Positions 1 to 7,832 of a stretch of 64,000 nt of DNA are shown piece after piece. A program made the translations under genes and the position numbers. The DNA is from an uncultured Anaeromusa sp. (lineage in GTDB: Bacteria > Bacillota > Negativicutes > Anaeromusales > Anaeromusaceae), in contig NZ_OY764902.1 in assembly GCF_963668665.1 (NCBI RefSeq), positions 1,677,501-1,741,500 of the forward strand, written 5' to 3'. Within the stretch, counting starts at the first letter, position 1, and every line of letters begins with the position of its first letter. Below the pieces are notes generated by a model, which saw only the letters and a program-made list of their open reading frames with translations, was not told where the DNA came from and did no database searches.

Positions 1-80
1 ACTCCTGTTGAAAATTATACCGTATAACCCTCCATCGTACCCTCTCGCGACTCCGATTCTCCTGTTCAATCCTGTCTGTT
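1..80. repeat. Dispersed intergenic repeat, family A copy 1
   Basis: Pyrimidine-rich stretch carrying the modules CCTCTCGCGACTCC and TTCTCCTGTTCAATCCTG, which recur with small changes in about nine other intergenic gaps of this window. It is cut by the window edge. No gene is visible in 1-263. Confidence 0.6.
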
Positions 81-263
81 CTGCGTAGCTTTCTCTTATT
101 GGCGAATTGAAAGATTTTTGCAAAATAGAACAGGCGGCGGCTCTTTGTAAATAAAAAAGCAACAAAGGTGTATGGGGCGAGCGTGAGCGACAGGCGAACG
201 TACGCAACAAGGCAGTTGAGGCGAACGTTCAAATGGAAATGAGGAATAACATTCGGCAAAATA

Positions 264-292
264 TTGACAGGAGAAGATTTCCCTGTTATGAT
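264..292 (+). promoter_or_regulatory. Sigma-70 promoter of purA
   Basis: TTGACA (264-269), a 17-base spacer and TATGAT (287-292). Transcription would start near 299, giving a leader of about 140 bases before purA. Confidence 0.8.
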
Positions 293-324
293 ATTTATGG
301 TGAAAAATGAATAACTTGCGGGAG

Positions 325-369
325 ACTCAATCTCGGCGCTCCATGATGAGACCGTATTGAGTTCTTTTT
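325..369 (+). promoter_or_regulatory. Attenuator-like hairpin in the purA leader
   Basis: ACTCAAT (325-331) and ATTGAGT (356-362) can pair and are followed by a T-rich run. It lies between the promoter and purA, so it could be a conditional terminator. The pairing is only 7 bp and it matches no riboswitch class I recognise. Confidence 0.35.
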
Positions 370-438
370 ATGCGTGAAAAATGGCTAAGCTAAATTAATC
401 ATGGCTCGTTTTGAGCTATAAAAAAGGTGAGTGATATC

Positions 439-1722
439 ATGTCAGCAATTATTGTTATCGGCAGTCAATGGGGCGATGAAGGAAAAGGGAAAGTAGTCGA
501 CTACCTGGCGGAACAGGCTAACGTGGTTGTTCGTTATTCCGGCGGCAACAACGCCGGCCATACTGTAGTGGTAAAGGATGAAGCCTATAAGCTGCAACTG
601 CTGCCTTCGGGCATTCTTTATAAAGGAAAGACCTGCGTTTTGGGCAATGGCGTCGTCATTGATCCGGAAGCCATTTTAAAAGAAATCAATGGAATGAAAG
701 AACGGGGCATTGATACTTCCAGCCTGCGCATTTCTACGCGGGCGCAGGTGCTACTGCCGTATCATCGTCGGCAGGACGAAGCAGAAGAAACGGCTCGTGG
801 CGAGTTTAAAATCGGCACGACCAAGCGCGGCATCGGTCCTTGTTACATGGATAAAGTGGCTCGCTGCGGCATCCGCATCGTGGACTTGATGGACCCGGAA
901 GAGTTTGCAGCCAAGCTGAAACATAATCTGACGGCTAAAAATGAACTGTTGGTGAAGCTTTACGGAGCAGAGCCTTTTGAATACGAGCCCATGCTGAAGC
1001 AGTACTTGGCTTTTGCCGAGCAGCTTCGTCCGTATGTGGCTGATACGACCTACCTTCTCAACGACGCCTTGGACAAAGGCGAAAAAGTGCTCTTTGAAGG
1101 TGCGCAGGCGACCTTGTTGGATCTGGACCACGGCACCTATCCCTATGTGACTTCGTCCAATCCGATTGCCGGCGGTGCTTGCACCGGAGCCGGCGTAGGC
1201 CCTGGCAAGATCGACAAGGTAGTTGGCGTAGTGAAAGCCTATACCACGCGCGTCGGCGAAGGTCCGTTCCCGACTGAACTGCATTGCGCCATGGGCGACA
1301 CCATTCGCGAGGCTGGCCATGAATTTGGTACCGTTACCGGTCGTCCGCGTCGTTGCGGCTGGCTGGACGCCTGCATTGTCAAATATGCCGGCCAAGTAAG
1401 CGGTCTGGATGCGCTGGCCATTACCCGCCTGGATATTCTGGACGGCTTAGACAGCATCAAGCTTTGTGTTGGCTACCTTTATAACGGTGAGATCATTAAA
1501 GAATATCCGGCCAGCTTGAAGGTATTGTCCAAGGTGGAGCCGGTTTACGAAGAATTTGCCGGTTGGAAGACCGACACTACCAAAGTGCGCCGCTACGAAG
1601 ACTTGCCGGCGGCTGCCAGAGCCTATTTGGAACGCCTCAGCGAAGTGGCGGGCGTCCGTCTCGGCATCGTTTCTGTCGGCCCGAATCGCGAGGAAACGAT
1701 CATTATGGAAGAAATGTTTTAA
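439..1722 (+). CDS. purA: Adenylosuccinate synthetase
   Basis: Catalyses GTP-dependent condensation of IMP with aspartate, the first committed step from IMP to AMP, in the cytosol. The N-terminal P-loop WGDEGKGK (about residues 11-18), the NNAGHT motif, the TGRPRRCGW loop and the C-terminal SVGPNREET nucleotide-contact motif are all present. The length of 427 residues is normal for the family. The frame is open from a GTG at 427, but AAAAAGGTG (421-429) is well spaced for ATG 439, which starts the canonical MSAIIVIGSQWG. It is a single gene behind its own promoter, and tRNA-Lys follows. Confidence 0.97.
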   Translation: MSAIIVIGSQWGDEGKGKVVDYLAEQANVVVRYSGGNNAGHTVVVKDEAYKLQLLPSGILYKGKTCVLGNGVVIDPEAILKEINGMKERGIDTSSLRISTRAQVLLPYHRRQDEAEETARGEFKIGTTKRGIGPCYMDKVARCGIRIVDLMDPEEFAAKLKHNLTAKNELLVKLYGAEPFEYEPMLKQYLAFAEQLRPYVADTTYLLNDALDKGEKVLFEGAQATLLDLDHGTYPYVTSSNPIAGGACTGAGVGPGKIDKVVGVVKAYTTRVGEGPFPTELHCAMGDTIREAGHEFGTVTGRPRRCGWLDACIVKYAGQVSGLDALAITRLDILDGLDSIKLCVGYLYNGEIIKEYPASLKVLSKVEPVYEEFAGWKTDTTKVRRYEDLPAAARAYLERLSEVAGVRLGIVSVGPNREETIIMEEMF

Positions 1723-1729
1723 AAAACTG

Positions 1730-1758
1730 TTGACACGGGAATGACATGGTGATATAAT
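1730..1758 (+). promoter_or_regulatory. Promoter of tRNA-Lys
   Basis: TTGACA (1730-1735), 17-base spacer, TATAAT (1753-1758): a perfect sigma-70 promoter beginning 8 bases after the purA stop. Confidence 0.9.
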
Positions 1759-1775
1759 TTCGTTCTGTGAGACAT

Positions 1776-1851
1776 GACCTACTAGCTCAGTCGGTAGAGC
1801 ACCTGACTTTTAATCAGGGTGTCGTTGGTTCGAGTCCAACGTGGGTCACCA
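1776..1851 (+). tRNA. tRNA-Lys (anticodon TTT)
   Basis: 76 bases with a full cloverleaf: acceptor GACCTAC/GTGGGTC, D arm with AGTCGGTA, anticodon loop CTTTTAA, T loop TTCGAGT and an encoded CCA. Confidence 0.97.
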
Positions 1852-1861
1852 TCAAAAACTC

Positions 1862-1894
1862 AGCCTTTCAGGTTCGCCTGAAGGGCTTTTTTTT
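1862..1894 (+). terminator. Terminator after tRNA-Lys
   Basis: AGCCTTTCAGG and CCTGAAGGGCT flank a TTCG tetraloop and are followed by eight T residues. Confidence 0.9.
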
Positions 1895-1914
1895 ATCGGA
1901 GCAGAAGCTTTACT

Positions 1915-2057
1915 CACGGCTCGCACCAAAACAGATCTTTTTTCGTCAGCCTTTGTCAGAAAGCCTCGGCATAGCCCCATTATGCCTGCGTTTTCTTTCG
2001 CGCCTGACGGAAAAATCTTTTGTTTTGGCGGAGCGTTCATTAAAGCATCAGCTCCTT
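1915..2057. repeat. Long palindromic repeat, family B copy 1
   Basis: About 140 bases, very similar to 4508-4655, both just downstream of a terminator. The outer arms (CCAAAACAGATC and GATTTTTCC-type) and inner arms are imperfectly complementary, so the whole unit can fold into one long hairpin. Confidence 0.6.
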
Positions 2058-2105
2058 GCAGCCACTAGCTTTTGAGACGAAGTTGCTCATTATGCTAGTG
2101 GCTGC
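2058..2105. repeat. 12-bp perfect inverted repeat
   Basis: GCAGCCACTAGC (2058-2069) and GCTAGTGGCTGC (2094-2105) are exact complements with a 24-base loop. There is no T run right after it, so it is not a clear terminator. Confidence 0.6.
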
Positions 2106-2170
2106 TGTCGTTTTAGACTCTAACTGTTATTCGTCTTAATCGGATTTTTTTGTTCTGTGATCATCTTGTT

Positions 2171-2300
2171 CCAATAAAAGTCTCAAATACAATCATTGCT
2201 CCGTAACCCTCTGCGAAATCCTCCGATTCTCATCGAGACTCTTGTTCAATCTTCGTACCCTCACTCTACTCCCGTTACTCTTGTTGCATTTTCGTATCCC
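2171..2300. repeat. Family A repeat copy 2 with AAAAGTCTCAAATAC module
   Basis: Starts with CCAATAAAAGTCTCAAATAC, a module also seen at 36026 and 37911, then CCGTAACCCTC, CTCATCGAGACTCTTGTTC and CTCTACTCCCGTTACTC modules. Fills the gap before the RNase J promoter. Confidence 0.6.
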
Positions 2301-2321
2301 GCGCCTTGCACGGGAGCGTTA

Positions 2322-2350
2322 TTGCTTTTAATAAGAATTCGCGATATAAT
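2322..2350 (+). promoter_or_regulatory. Probable RNase J promoter
   Basis: TTGCTT (2322-2327), 17-base spacer, TATAAT (2345-2350). The leader of about 160 bases contains the hairpin CTCGC-ATGCAA-GCGAG (near 2432-2447) followed by a T-rich stretch. This could attenuate transcription, but nothing there is recognisable as a known element. Confidence 0.6.
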
Positions 2351-2516
2351 TAATGGAATGCATTGAGCGGATAGAAGTCAGCCCCTACTTGGTATACGGA
2401 ACGGACGACAACCATATAGCGGTTATATAGGAACTCGCATGCAAGCGAGCTTTCTTTTGTATGTAAAAATGCAGTCGGCAATAAGAAATTTATAATAAAA
2501 CATGGAGGATTTTTTA

Positions 2517-4187
2517 GTGAGATCATCAAAACCAAAAGGAAAATTGCTGGTTATCCCCTTGGGCGGCCTAGGGGAAATCGGCAAGAACATGACGGTGTTT
2601 CAATACGGCGATGACATCGTGATTCTGGATGCAGGCCTGTCGTTCCCGGAAGATGACATGCTGGGCATTGATTTAGTCATTCCGGATATGTCGTATCTGT
2701 TTGAAAACCGAGACAAAGTGCGCGGCGTTGTTTTGACCCATGGTCATGAGGACCATATTGGCGCGTTGTCTTATTTGTTGCGGGAGGTTAATGTTCCCGT
2801 ATACGGCAGTCGTTTGGCCTTGGGCCTTGTGGAAGGGCGTCTGAAAGAAAATCGCGTAGGCAAGTACAATCTGGTACCGACAAATCCAGGGGATGAGTTG
2901 ACGCTGGGCGTCTTCAAGATTGGCTTTATTCAGGGCAGTCACTCCATTCCTGATGCCTGCGGCATTTACTTTAAGACACCGGTGGGAACGGTAGTGCATA
3001 CAGGAGACTTCAAGATTGATCAGACTCCTGTAGACAATAAGCTTATTGATATTCATAAATTTGCCGAATTGGGCAATCAAGGTGTGATGCTCCTGATGTC
3101 GGACAGCACCAATGCGGAACGACCCGGCTATACCGCTTCGGAGCGGACCGTAACGGCGGCGCTGGACGTGCAGTTCCGGGCGGCGAAAAACCGTATTATT
3201 ATGGCTAGCTTTGCCTCGAATGTGCTGCGTGTGGGTCAGGCCATTCAGACCGCGGCTAAATATGGCCGCAAAGTAGTAGTAATGGGCCGCAGCATGGTAA
3301 ATGTGGTGGGGATTTCGACGGAAATGGGATATTTGGATATTCCAGAAGGCGTCTTGATTGAGCCGGAAGAGATGAAAAACTATCGCGACGATCAGTTGCT
3401 GATTTTAACTACCGGCAGCCAGGGCGAGCCGATGGCGGGCTTGAGCCGCATGGCCTCAGGCACCCATCGCAGCGTAGCTATTGTGCCTGGCGATACGGTG
3501 ATTTTTTCCGCTACGCCGATTCCGGGGAATGAGAAGTCTGTTTCCCGTACTATCGACAGCTTGCTTCGTCTGGGCGCGCATGTAATATATGAGCGTTCTT
3601 CAGGGGTTCACGTTTCCGGCCATGCCAGCCGGGAAGAACTGAAACTGATGCTGAATTTGGTGCGTCCGAAATATTTCATCCCCGTTCATGGCGAGTACCG
3701 TATGCTGCGGCAGCACGGCGCGTTGGCGGAAGAGATGGGTGTGCCTTCGGAAAACGTTTTTTACGGTGAAAACGGGCATGTTTTCGAGTTTACGCGTAAA
3801 GCGGCGCGCATGGCTGGCAAGGTAAAGGCGGGACGCGTCTTTATCGACGGCTTGGGCGTGGGCGATGTGGGCAACATTGTGATTCGGGACCGGCAGCAGC
3901 TGGCGAACGAAGGGGTCATTATTGTCGTCGTCACGCTGGACAAACAGCGGAATGCACTCTTGTCCGGACCGGATTTGGTCTCGCGCGGCTTTGTCTATGT
4001 GCGTGACGCTGGCGGTCTGATGAACGAGGCGCAGCAAAAGGTGCGTCAGGCGCTGGATCGCTGCTCGGAGCGCAACTTGAGCGACTGGTCCTCCATCAAG
4101 GTTCAAGTCAAGGAAACTCTGGGCAAGTTCTTGATGGAAAAAACCGGCCGTCGGCCGATGATTCTGCCGATTATTATGGAAGTGTAA
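2517..4187 (+). CDS. rnj: Ribonuclease J
   Basis: Metallo-beta-lactamase/beta-CASP ribonuclease combining endonuclease and 5'-3' exonuclease activity in mRNA decay and rRNA maturation. The zinc motif HGHEDH is near residues 75-80, downstream metal-binding segments include GDFKID and SDSTN, and the beta-CASP region carries VHVSGHAS and PVHGEYR. The length of 556 residues fits. An ATG at 2502 overlaps the ribosome site GGAGG (2504-2508) itself, whereas GTG 2517 sits 8 bases after it, so GTG 2517 is preferred. It is monocistronic; the tyrS T-box promoter starts 9 bases after its stop. Confidence 0.95.
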   Translation: MRSSKPKGKLLVIPLGGLGEIGKNMTVFQYGDDIVILDAGLSFPEDDMLGIDLVIPDMSYLFENRDKVRGVVLTHGHEDHIGALSYLLREVNVPVYGSRLALGLVEGRLKENRVGKYNLVPTNPGDELTLGVFKIGFIQGSHSIPDACGIYFKTPVGTVVHTGDFKIDQTPVDNKLIDIHKFAELGNQGVMLLMSDSTNAERPGYTASERTVTAALDVQFRAAKNRIIMASFASNVLRVGQAIQTAAKYGRKVVVMGRSMVNVVGISTEMGYLDIPEGVLIEPEEMKNYRDDQLLILTTGSQGEPMAGLSRMASGTHRSVAIVPGDTVIFSATPIPGNEKSVSRTIDSLLRLGAHVIYERSSGVHVSGHASREELKLMLNLVRPKYFIPVHGEYRMLRQHGALAEEMGVPSENVFYGENGHVFEFTRKAARMAGKVKAGRVFIDGLGVGDVGNIVIRDRQQLANEGVIIVVVTLDKQRNALLSGPDLVSRGFVYVRDAGGLMNEAQQKVRQALDRCSERNLSDWSSIKVQVKETLGKFLMEKTGRRPMILPIIMEV

Positions 4188-4195
4188 GACTGGAT

Positions 4196-4224
4196 TTGAC
4201 AAGAAGAAGGTCTTCGGCTATATT
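4196..4224 (+). promoter_or_regulatory. Promoter of the tyrS leader
   Basis: TTGACA (4196-4201), 17-base spacer, TATATT (4219-4224), placed exactly where transcription would start at the T-box leader. Confidence 0.85.
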
Positions 4225-4230
4225 GATGCA

Positions 4231-4486
4231 TATACGAACAATGTGACGAATGGGAGAAGTAATGGCAAGGCGTCTTTTAGAGAGCCGGGGGATGGTGCAA
4301 CCCGGTAGGCGCGTGCGATGAAATACACCCAGGAGCAGCAGGCTGAAAACCCTAGGGGGTTATTAGGCTGGGCCGGCGGATCGCCGTTACCGATCATAGT
4401 GGAGCGGTCAGCCCTAGGGCTGGCAACCAGGGTGGTACCACGGGCATACGGCTCGTCCCTCATTTGATGAGAGACGAGTCTTTTTT
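4231..4486 (+). promoter_or_regulatory. T-box leader, tyrosine-specific
   Basis: Contains AGGGTGGTACCACG (4429-4442), the T-box sequence whose UGGU bulge pairs with uncharged ACCA ends and matches discriminator A of tRNA-Tyr. The specifier candidate TAC (4324-4326) lies in GATGAAATACACCC, in the usual Stem I context. The leader ends in a terminator hairpin (CTCGTCCCTCAT/ATGAGAGACGAG, 4452-4479) with a T run. Low tRNA-Tyr charging should favour antitermination and tyrS expression. Confidence 0.95.
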
Positions 4487-4507
4487 ATTAGGGCCGCTCG
4501 CTTCCTC

Positions 4508-4655
4508 TCAGTTCACGCCAAAATGTATCTTTTTACGACTGGCTTTGTCAGAAAGCCTCGGCAGAGCGCCGCTATGCCTACGTTTTCTTTCGCGTCAGAC
4601 GAAAAAATCTTTCTTTTGGGCGAGAGCGCTCAGAGCACGAGCGGCCCTTGAAAAT
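4508..4655. repeat. Long palindromic repeat, family B copy 2
   Basis: Shares the block CTTTGTCAGAAAGCCTCGGC and the block TTTTCTTTCGCG with 1915-2057, in the same order and spacing. Arms CGCCAAAATGTATC and CTTTCTTTTGGGCG pair. It separates the T-box terminator from the tyrS start by about 230 bases, so readthrough RNA would carry it as part of the 5' UTR. Confidence 0.6.
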
Positions 4656-4739
4656 GAGAACTAAAGGGTTCTAAAACAAGTAGACTTTTGGAGAGGTTTC
4701 TGTGAAATTTTGATAGGATAGCAAGAGGAGGAACTGAAA

Positions 4740-5957
4740 ATGAGTGTATTAGACGTCTTGAAAGAACGCGGCTATGTGCAGCAAATGACCCATGAGGATG
4801 AAATTGCCGAGCTGCTGGAAAAGGAAAAGATTACGTTTTACATCGGTTTTGATCCGACGGCGGACAGCCTGCATGTGGGGCATTTCTTGGGCATGATGGT
4901 TATGGCGCATATGCAGCGCGCCGGGCACCGTCCGATCTGCCTGATTGGCGGCGGTACTGCGATGGTAGGCGATCCGTCGGGGAAGACGGATATGCGCAAA
5001 ATGATGACGCCGGAAACCATTGAACAAAACGGCGAGTGCTTTAAAAAGCAGATGGCTCGCTTTATTGATTTCAGCGAGGATAAAGCGGTGATGGCCAACA
5101 ACGCGGATTGGCTGATGCAGCTGAATTACGTCGGCTTTCTGCGGGAAATCGGCGCGCATTTTTCCGTCAACCGCATGCTGACGGCGGAATGCTTTAAGCA
5201 GCGCTTGGAAAAAGGCCTATCCTTCCTCGAATTTAACTACATGATCATGCAGGGCTATGATTTCTTGGAACTGAACCGTCGTTACGGCTGCGTCATGCAG
5301 ATGGGCGGCGATGATCAGTGGTCCAATATTCTTGCCGGCGCTGATCTGATTCGGCGCAAGGAAAGCAAGGCGGCCTTCGGCTTGACCTTTACATTGCTCA
5401 CTAAGAGCGACGGCAAGAAAATGGGTAAAACCGAGAAAGGCGCTCTTTGGCTGGATGCGGAGAAAACCTCTCCGTACGAGTTCTACCAATACTGGCGCAA
5501 TGTGGATGACGCCGATGTGGAAAAATGCCTGTCCCTTTTGACCTTCCTGCCGATGGAAGAAGTGCGCCGCTTGGGAGCGCTCAAAGATCAGGCCATCAAC
5601 GAAGCCAAGAAAGTGCTGGCCTTTGAAGTGACGAAGCTGGTACATGGCGAAGCTGAGGCCGCTAAAGCCAAAGAAGCGGCGGAGGCTCTCTTCGGCGGTT
5701 CCGGCGCTTTGGATAACGCTCCTACCGTTACGATTGCCCAAGCGCAGCTCGGCGGCAAGATCATCGACATCATGGCCGAAGGCGGTATCATTGCTTCTAA
5801 GAGCGAGGGACGCCGCCTGGTGCAGCAGGGAGGTCTGCTCCTAGGCGATGCTAAGGTAACGGATTTGGACGCCGTGTTGACGGCGCAGGACTTCACTGAC
5901 GGCAGTGTGCTGTTGCGCAAAGGCAAGAAAAGCTATTTTCGCTTGGTCCTGGAGTAA
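4740..5957 (+). CDS. tyrS: Tyrosyl-tRNA synthetase
   Basis: Class I synthetase charging tRNA-Tyr. HIGH-type motif HVGH at residues 45-48, tyrosine-pocket sequences [10 protein letters not shown], and the KMSKS-type loop KMGKT near residue 228; a C-terminal S4 RNA-binding domain covers roughly 340-405. The length of 405 residues is normal. AGAGGAGG precedes ATG 4740 with good spacing. The upstream T-box with a TAC specifier fits this product. The original transcription terminator downstream appears to have been split by the IS at 6081. Confidence 0.97.
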   Translation: MSVLDVLKERGYVQQMTHEDEIAELLEKEKITFYIGFDPTADSLHVGHFLGMMVMAHMQRAGHRPICLIGGGTAMVGDPSGKTDMRKMMTPETIEQNGECFKKQMARFIDFSEDKAVMANNADWLMQLNYVGFLREIGAHFSVNRMLTAECFKQRLEKGLSFLEFNYMIMQGYDFLELNRRYGCVMQMGGDDQWSNILAGADLIRRKESKAAFGLTFTLLTKSDGKKMGKTEKGALWLDAEKTSPYEFYQYWRNVDDADVEKCLSLLTFLPMEEVRRLGALKDQAINEAKKVLAFEVTKLVHGEAEAAKAKEAAEALFGGSGALDNAPTVTIAQAQLGGKIIDIMAEGGIIASKSEGRRLVQQGGLLLGDAKVTDLDAVLTAQDFTDGSVLLRKGKKSYFRLVLE

Positions 5958-5961
5958 TGTC

Positions 5962-6034
5962 GGAGAGGTACGGTTTTTAACAGGAGTAAAGGGAGTAATC
6001 GGAGGGTACGCTGAGGGTTACGGAGTACGATTTT
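5962..6034. repeat. Family A repeat copy 3 (reverse orientation)
   Basis: Purine-rich on the plus strand: TTTTTAACAGGAGTAAAGGG and GAGGGTTACGGAGTACG modules, directly after the tyrS stop. Confidence 0.6.
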
Positions 6035-6053
6035 TGAAAATGCTTTAAAAATA

Positions 6054-6067
6054 AGAGGCTGTGTCGC
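6054..6067 (+). terminator. Left arm of the tyrS-side terminator, split by an IS
   Basis: AGAGGCTGTGTCGC here pairs (with two G-U pairs) with GCGGCGCAGCCTCT at 7806-7819, which is followed by TTTCTTTTTTT. Removing the IS between them restores an intrinsic terminator with a loop of about 20 bases. Confidence 0.7.
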
Positions 6068-6084
6068 TGTGTTTGTGATATGCT

Positions 6085-6130
6085 CCCCCTAGATAGGACA
6101 ATGAAAAAATACATTGTCCTATCTAGGGGG
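6085..6130 (+). promoter_or_regulatory. Hairpin masking the transposase ribosome site
   Basis: A 19-bp perfect inverted repeat (6085-6103 against 6112-6130, 8-base loop). The left arm is the terminal repeat of the IS and the right arm contains AGGGGG (6125-6130), the ribosome site for ATG 6138. RNA entering from outside would fold and hide the site; RNA starting inside would not. Confidence 0.75.
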
Positions 6131-6137
6131 TAATTTT

Positions 6138-6857
6138 ATGCCACAAAAAGAAAAGGTATCGACCACTTTGAAGGTAGAGGCTTGCAAGAAGTATTTGGCA
6201 GAAAGCATAAGCATAGCTGACATAGCAAAAGCCCTAGAAGTTGACGGGAAAATAGTAAGAAGATGGATTTTTCAGTACCAGTCAGAAGGTAAATCCGGCT
6301 TAGAACCACAGAAACACAATCGAGTATATCCGCCTAAACTGAAGCTGGCAGCTGTGACTGATTATCTGCAAGGCAACGATTCTCTATTAGATATTTGCAA
6401 GAAATATCAGATTCACTCAGATTGCCAATTGAGTCGCTGGCTAAAGCAGTATAATGGACATGAGGAGTTCAAGCTCCGGTCAGGAGGAAGTCGAATCATG
6501 TCGAAAGCTAGAAAAACGACGCAGACTAATCGTGTAGAAATCGTTGAATACTGTCTTGCTCATGATATGAATTATGGCGAAACAGCCCTAAAATACCAGG
6601 TATCATACCAACAGGTATACCAATGGACAAAAAAATATCTAGAAATGGGAAAAGTGGGTCTGGAAGATCGGCGTGGGCATCGGGTTGGAACCTTGCCTGG
6701 CCGTACCCCGCAAGAAGAACTAGAGGCTGAAGTTGCCCAGTTGAAACACAAGAACTGGAGGCTGCAGATGGAGGTTGATGTGCTAAAAAAACTGCAGGAA
6801 CTGGAAAGAAGGGATGTCTTGGCTTTACGCGGCAAGAACGAGAATACGAAGCGGTAA
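6138..6857 (+). CDS. IS3-family transposase OrfA (DNA-binding part)
   Basis: 239 residues, long for OrfA. Three helix-turn-helix-like repeats can be read: about residues 10-55 (ISIADIAKALEVDGKIVRRW), 65-110 (SLLDICKKYQIHSDCQLSRW) and 135-185 (NYGETALKYQVSYQQVYQW). A C-terminal leucine-rich coiled coil (about 195-230) is typical for OrfA dimerisation. An upstream in-frame TTG at 6114 has no ribosome site; ATG 6138 follows AGGGGG. The gene overlaps the OrfB frame by -1 at an A7 run near its end. Confidence 0.9.
   Translation: MPQKEKVSTTLKVEACKKYLAESISIADIAKALEVDGKIVRRWIFQYQSEGKSGLEPQKHNRVYPPKLKLAAVTDYLQGNDSLLDICKKYQIHSDCQLSRWLKQYNGHEEFKLRSGGSRIMSKARKTTQTNRVEIVEYCLAHDMNYGETALKYQVSYQQVYQWTKKYLEMGKVGLEDRRGHRVGTLPGRTPQEELEAEVAQLKHKNWRLQMEVDVLKKLQELERRDVLALRGKNENTKR
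6785..6791 (+). other. A7 slippery site for -1 frameshift OrfA to OrfAB
   Basis: Seven A residues inside OrfA codons CTA AAA AAA CTG. A -1 slip enters a frame open without stops from here to 7723, joining OrfA to OrfB through about 37 linker residues (...YEAVKALAEDNQKHYPVEIL). This is the standard way IS3 elements make the active OrfAB fusion. Confidence 0.8.
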
Positions 6858-6901
6858 AAGCTTTAGCTGAAGATAATCAAAAGCATTACCCAGTTGAGAT
6901 A

Positions 6902-7723
6902 TTGTGTAAAATCCTGCATGTCAGCCGGTCGGCCTACTACCATTGGCGCAATGATGGTAAAAGCTTGCGTGAACAAGAAAACGAACGGCTAGCCAAAGAA
7001 GTGATAGAAATCCATGCGCAGCATCCGGATAAAGGGTACCGCCGGATTCGAGACGATCTAAGTCGCAAATACAAGGAACAAGTAAACGACAAACGCATCC
7101 TGCGGATTACTCGGAAACTCCATATCCAGTCTACAATAAAGAACCCGCATAACTGTTGCACTCGTCGTGCATCGAATCCGGCTTATATAGCAGACAATAT
7201 TCTGAACCGCAAGTTCCATGCAGATTGTCCTAATGAAAAATGGTTGACTGATGTAAGTGAGTTTAAATATTTTGAAGGTCCAGTCATGCGCAAGCTTTAT
7301 CTGAGTGCCATATTGGATCTCTATGATCGCAGAATTGTGTCGTTTGTAGTGCGCGACCATAATGATAACCGGCTGGCGTTTGATACGTTCGATGCAGCAA
7401 TAAAAGCAGAACCAACCGCACATCCACTGTTTCACAGCGATCGCGGATTTCAGTATACGAGCCTCGGCTTTCGCAATAGACTCGTCAAACAGGAAATGAC
7501 ACAAAGCATGTCTCGCGTAGCCCACTGCATTGACAATGGGCCCATGGAGGGCTTCTGGGGAATACTAAAGCGCGAGATGTACTATGGCCGGAAATTCACC
7601 AGCAGAACCGAATTGATACATGCAATCCGTAGCTATATTCACTACTACAACTTTGACCGGTTACAACGAAAACTGGGTGTTATGACACCTTGTGAATACC
7701 ACGAACATTACAAGGCTGCATAG
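6902..7723 (+). CDS. IS3-family transposase OrfB (DDE catalytic part)
   Basis: rve-type integrase core. Starts with a helix-turn-helix (CKILHVSRSAYYHW) and HTH_21-like region, then catalytic D in KWLTDVSEFKY, second D in FHSDRGFQYTS, and E in DNGPMEGFWGILKREM. 273 residues from TTG 6902, but the frame is open back to 6791 and the usual product is the OrfAB frameshift fusion. There is no clear independent ribosome site at 6902. Confidence 0.9.
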   Translation: MCKILHVSRSAYYHWRNDGKSLREQENERLAKEVIEIHAQHPDKGYRRIRDDLSRKYKEQVNDKRILRITRKLHIQSTIKNPHNCCTRRASNPAYIADNILNRKFHADCPNEKWLTDVSEFKYFEGPVMRKLYLSAILDLYDRRIVSFVVRDHNDNRLAFDTFDAAIKAEPTAHPLFHSDRGFQYTSLGFRNRLVKQEMTQSMSRVAHCIDNGPMEGFWGILKREMYYGRKFTSRTELIHAIRSYIHYYNFDRLQRKLGVMTPCEYHEHYKAA

Positions 7724-7728
7724 GGAAA

Positions 7729-7754
7729 ACAGCCCATCCAACTGGATGAGCTGT
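7729..7754 (+). other. Hairpin after OrfB inside the IS
   Basis: ACAGCCCATCC and GGATGAGCTGT flank AACT. It has no good T run, so it may be an RNA 3' end or a block to transcription leaving the IS. Confidence 0.4.
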
Positions 7755-7805
7755 AAAGAAAATCTTTATGTTTTTAATTGTCCTATTGACGGGGAGCACA
7801 CCATT

Positions 7806-7832
7806 GCGGCGCAGCCTCTGTTTCTTTTTTTG
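7806..7832 (+). terminator. Right arm and T run of the IS-split terminator
   Basis: GCGGCGCAGCCTCT (7806-7819) followed by TTTCTTTTTTT; its partner arm is at 6054-6067 on the other side of the IS. See the finding on this insertion. Confidence 0.7.

Larger units (their letters stand above)
6081..7798 (+). mobile_element. IS3-family insertion sequence, apparently intact
   Basis: 1718 bp bounded by 22-bp terminal inverted repeats with 19 matches: TGCTCCCCCTAGATAGGACA (from 6081) and the complement ending GGGGAGCA at 7798. Ends are TG...CA as usual for the family. It encodes OrfA and OrfB in overlapping -1 phase. No target duplication is visible: flanks are GATA and CACC. It lies in the loop of a terminator (see 6054 and 7806). 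It is longer than most relatives because OrfA is long. Confidence 0.9.

Noticed and set aside
751-1395. Long open frame on the minus strand inside purA
   Set aside because: Shadow of purA: no ribosome site, no recognisable domain, and purA itself is unmistakable on the other strand.
4218-4463. Minus-strand frame across the tyrS leader
   Set aside because: The sequence is fully explained by the T-box RNA on the plus strand.
6077-7802. Target-site duplication of the IS3 element
   Set aside because: Flanks GATA and CACC do not match in 3 or 4 bases, so no duplication is claimed.
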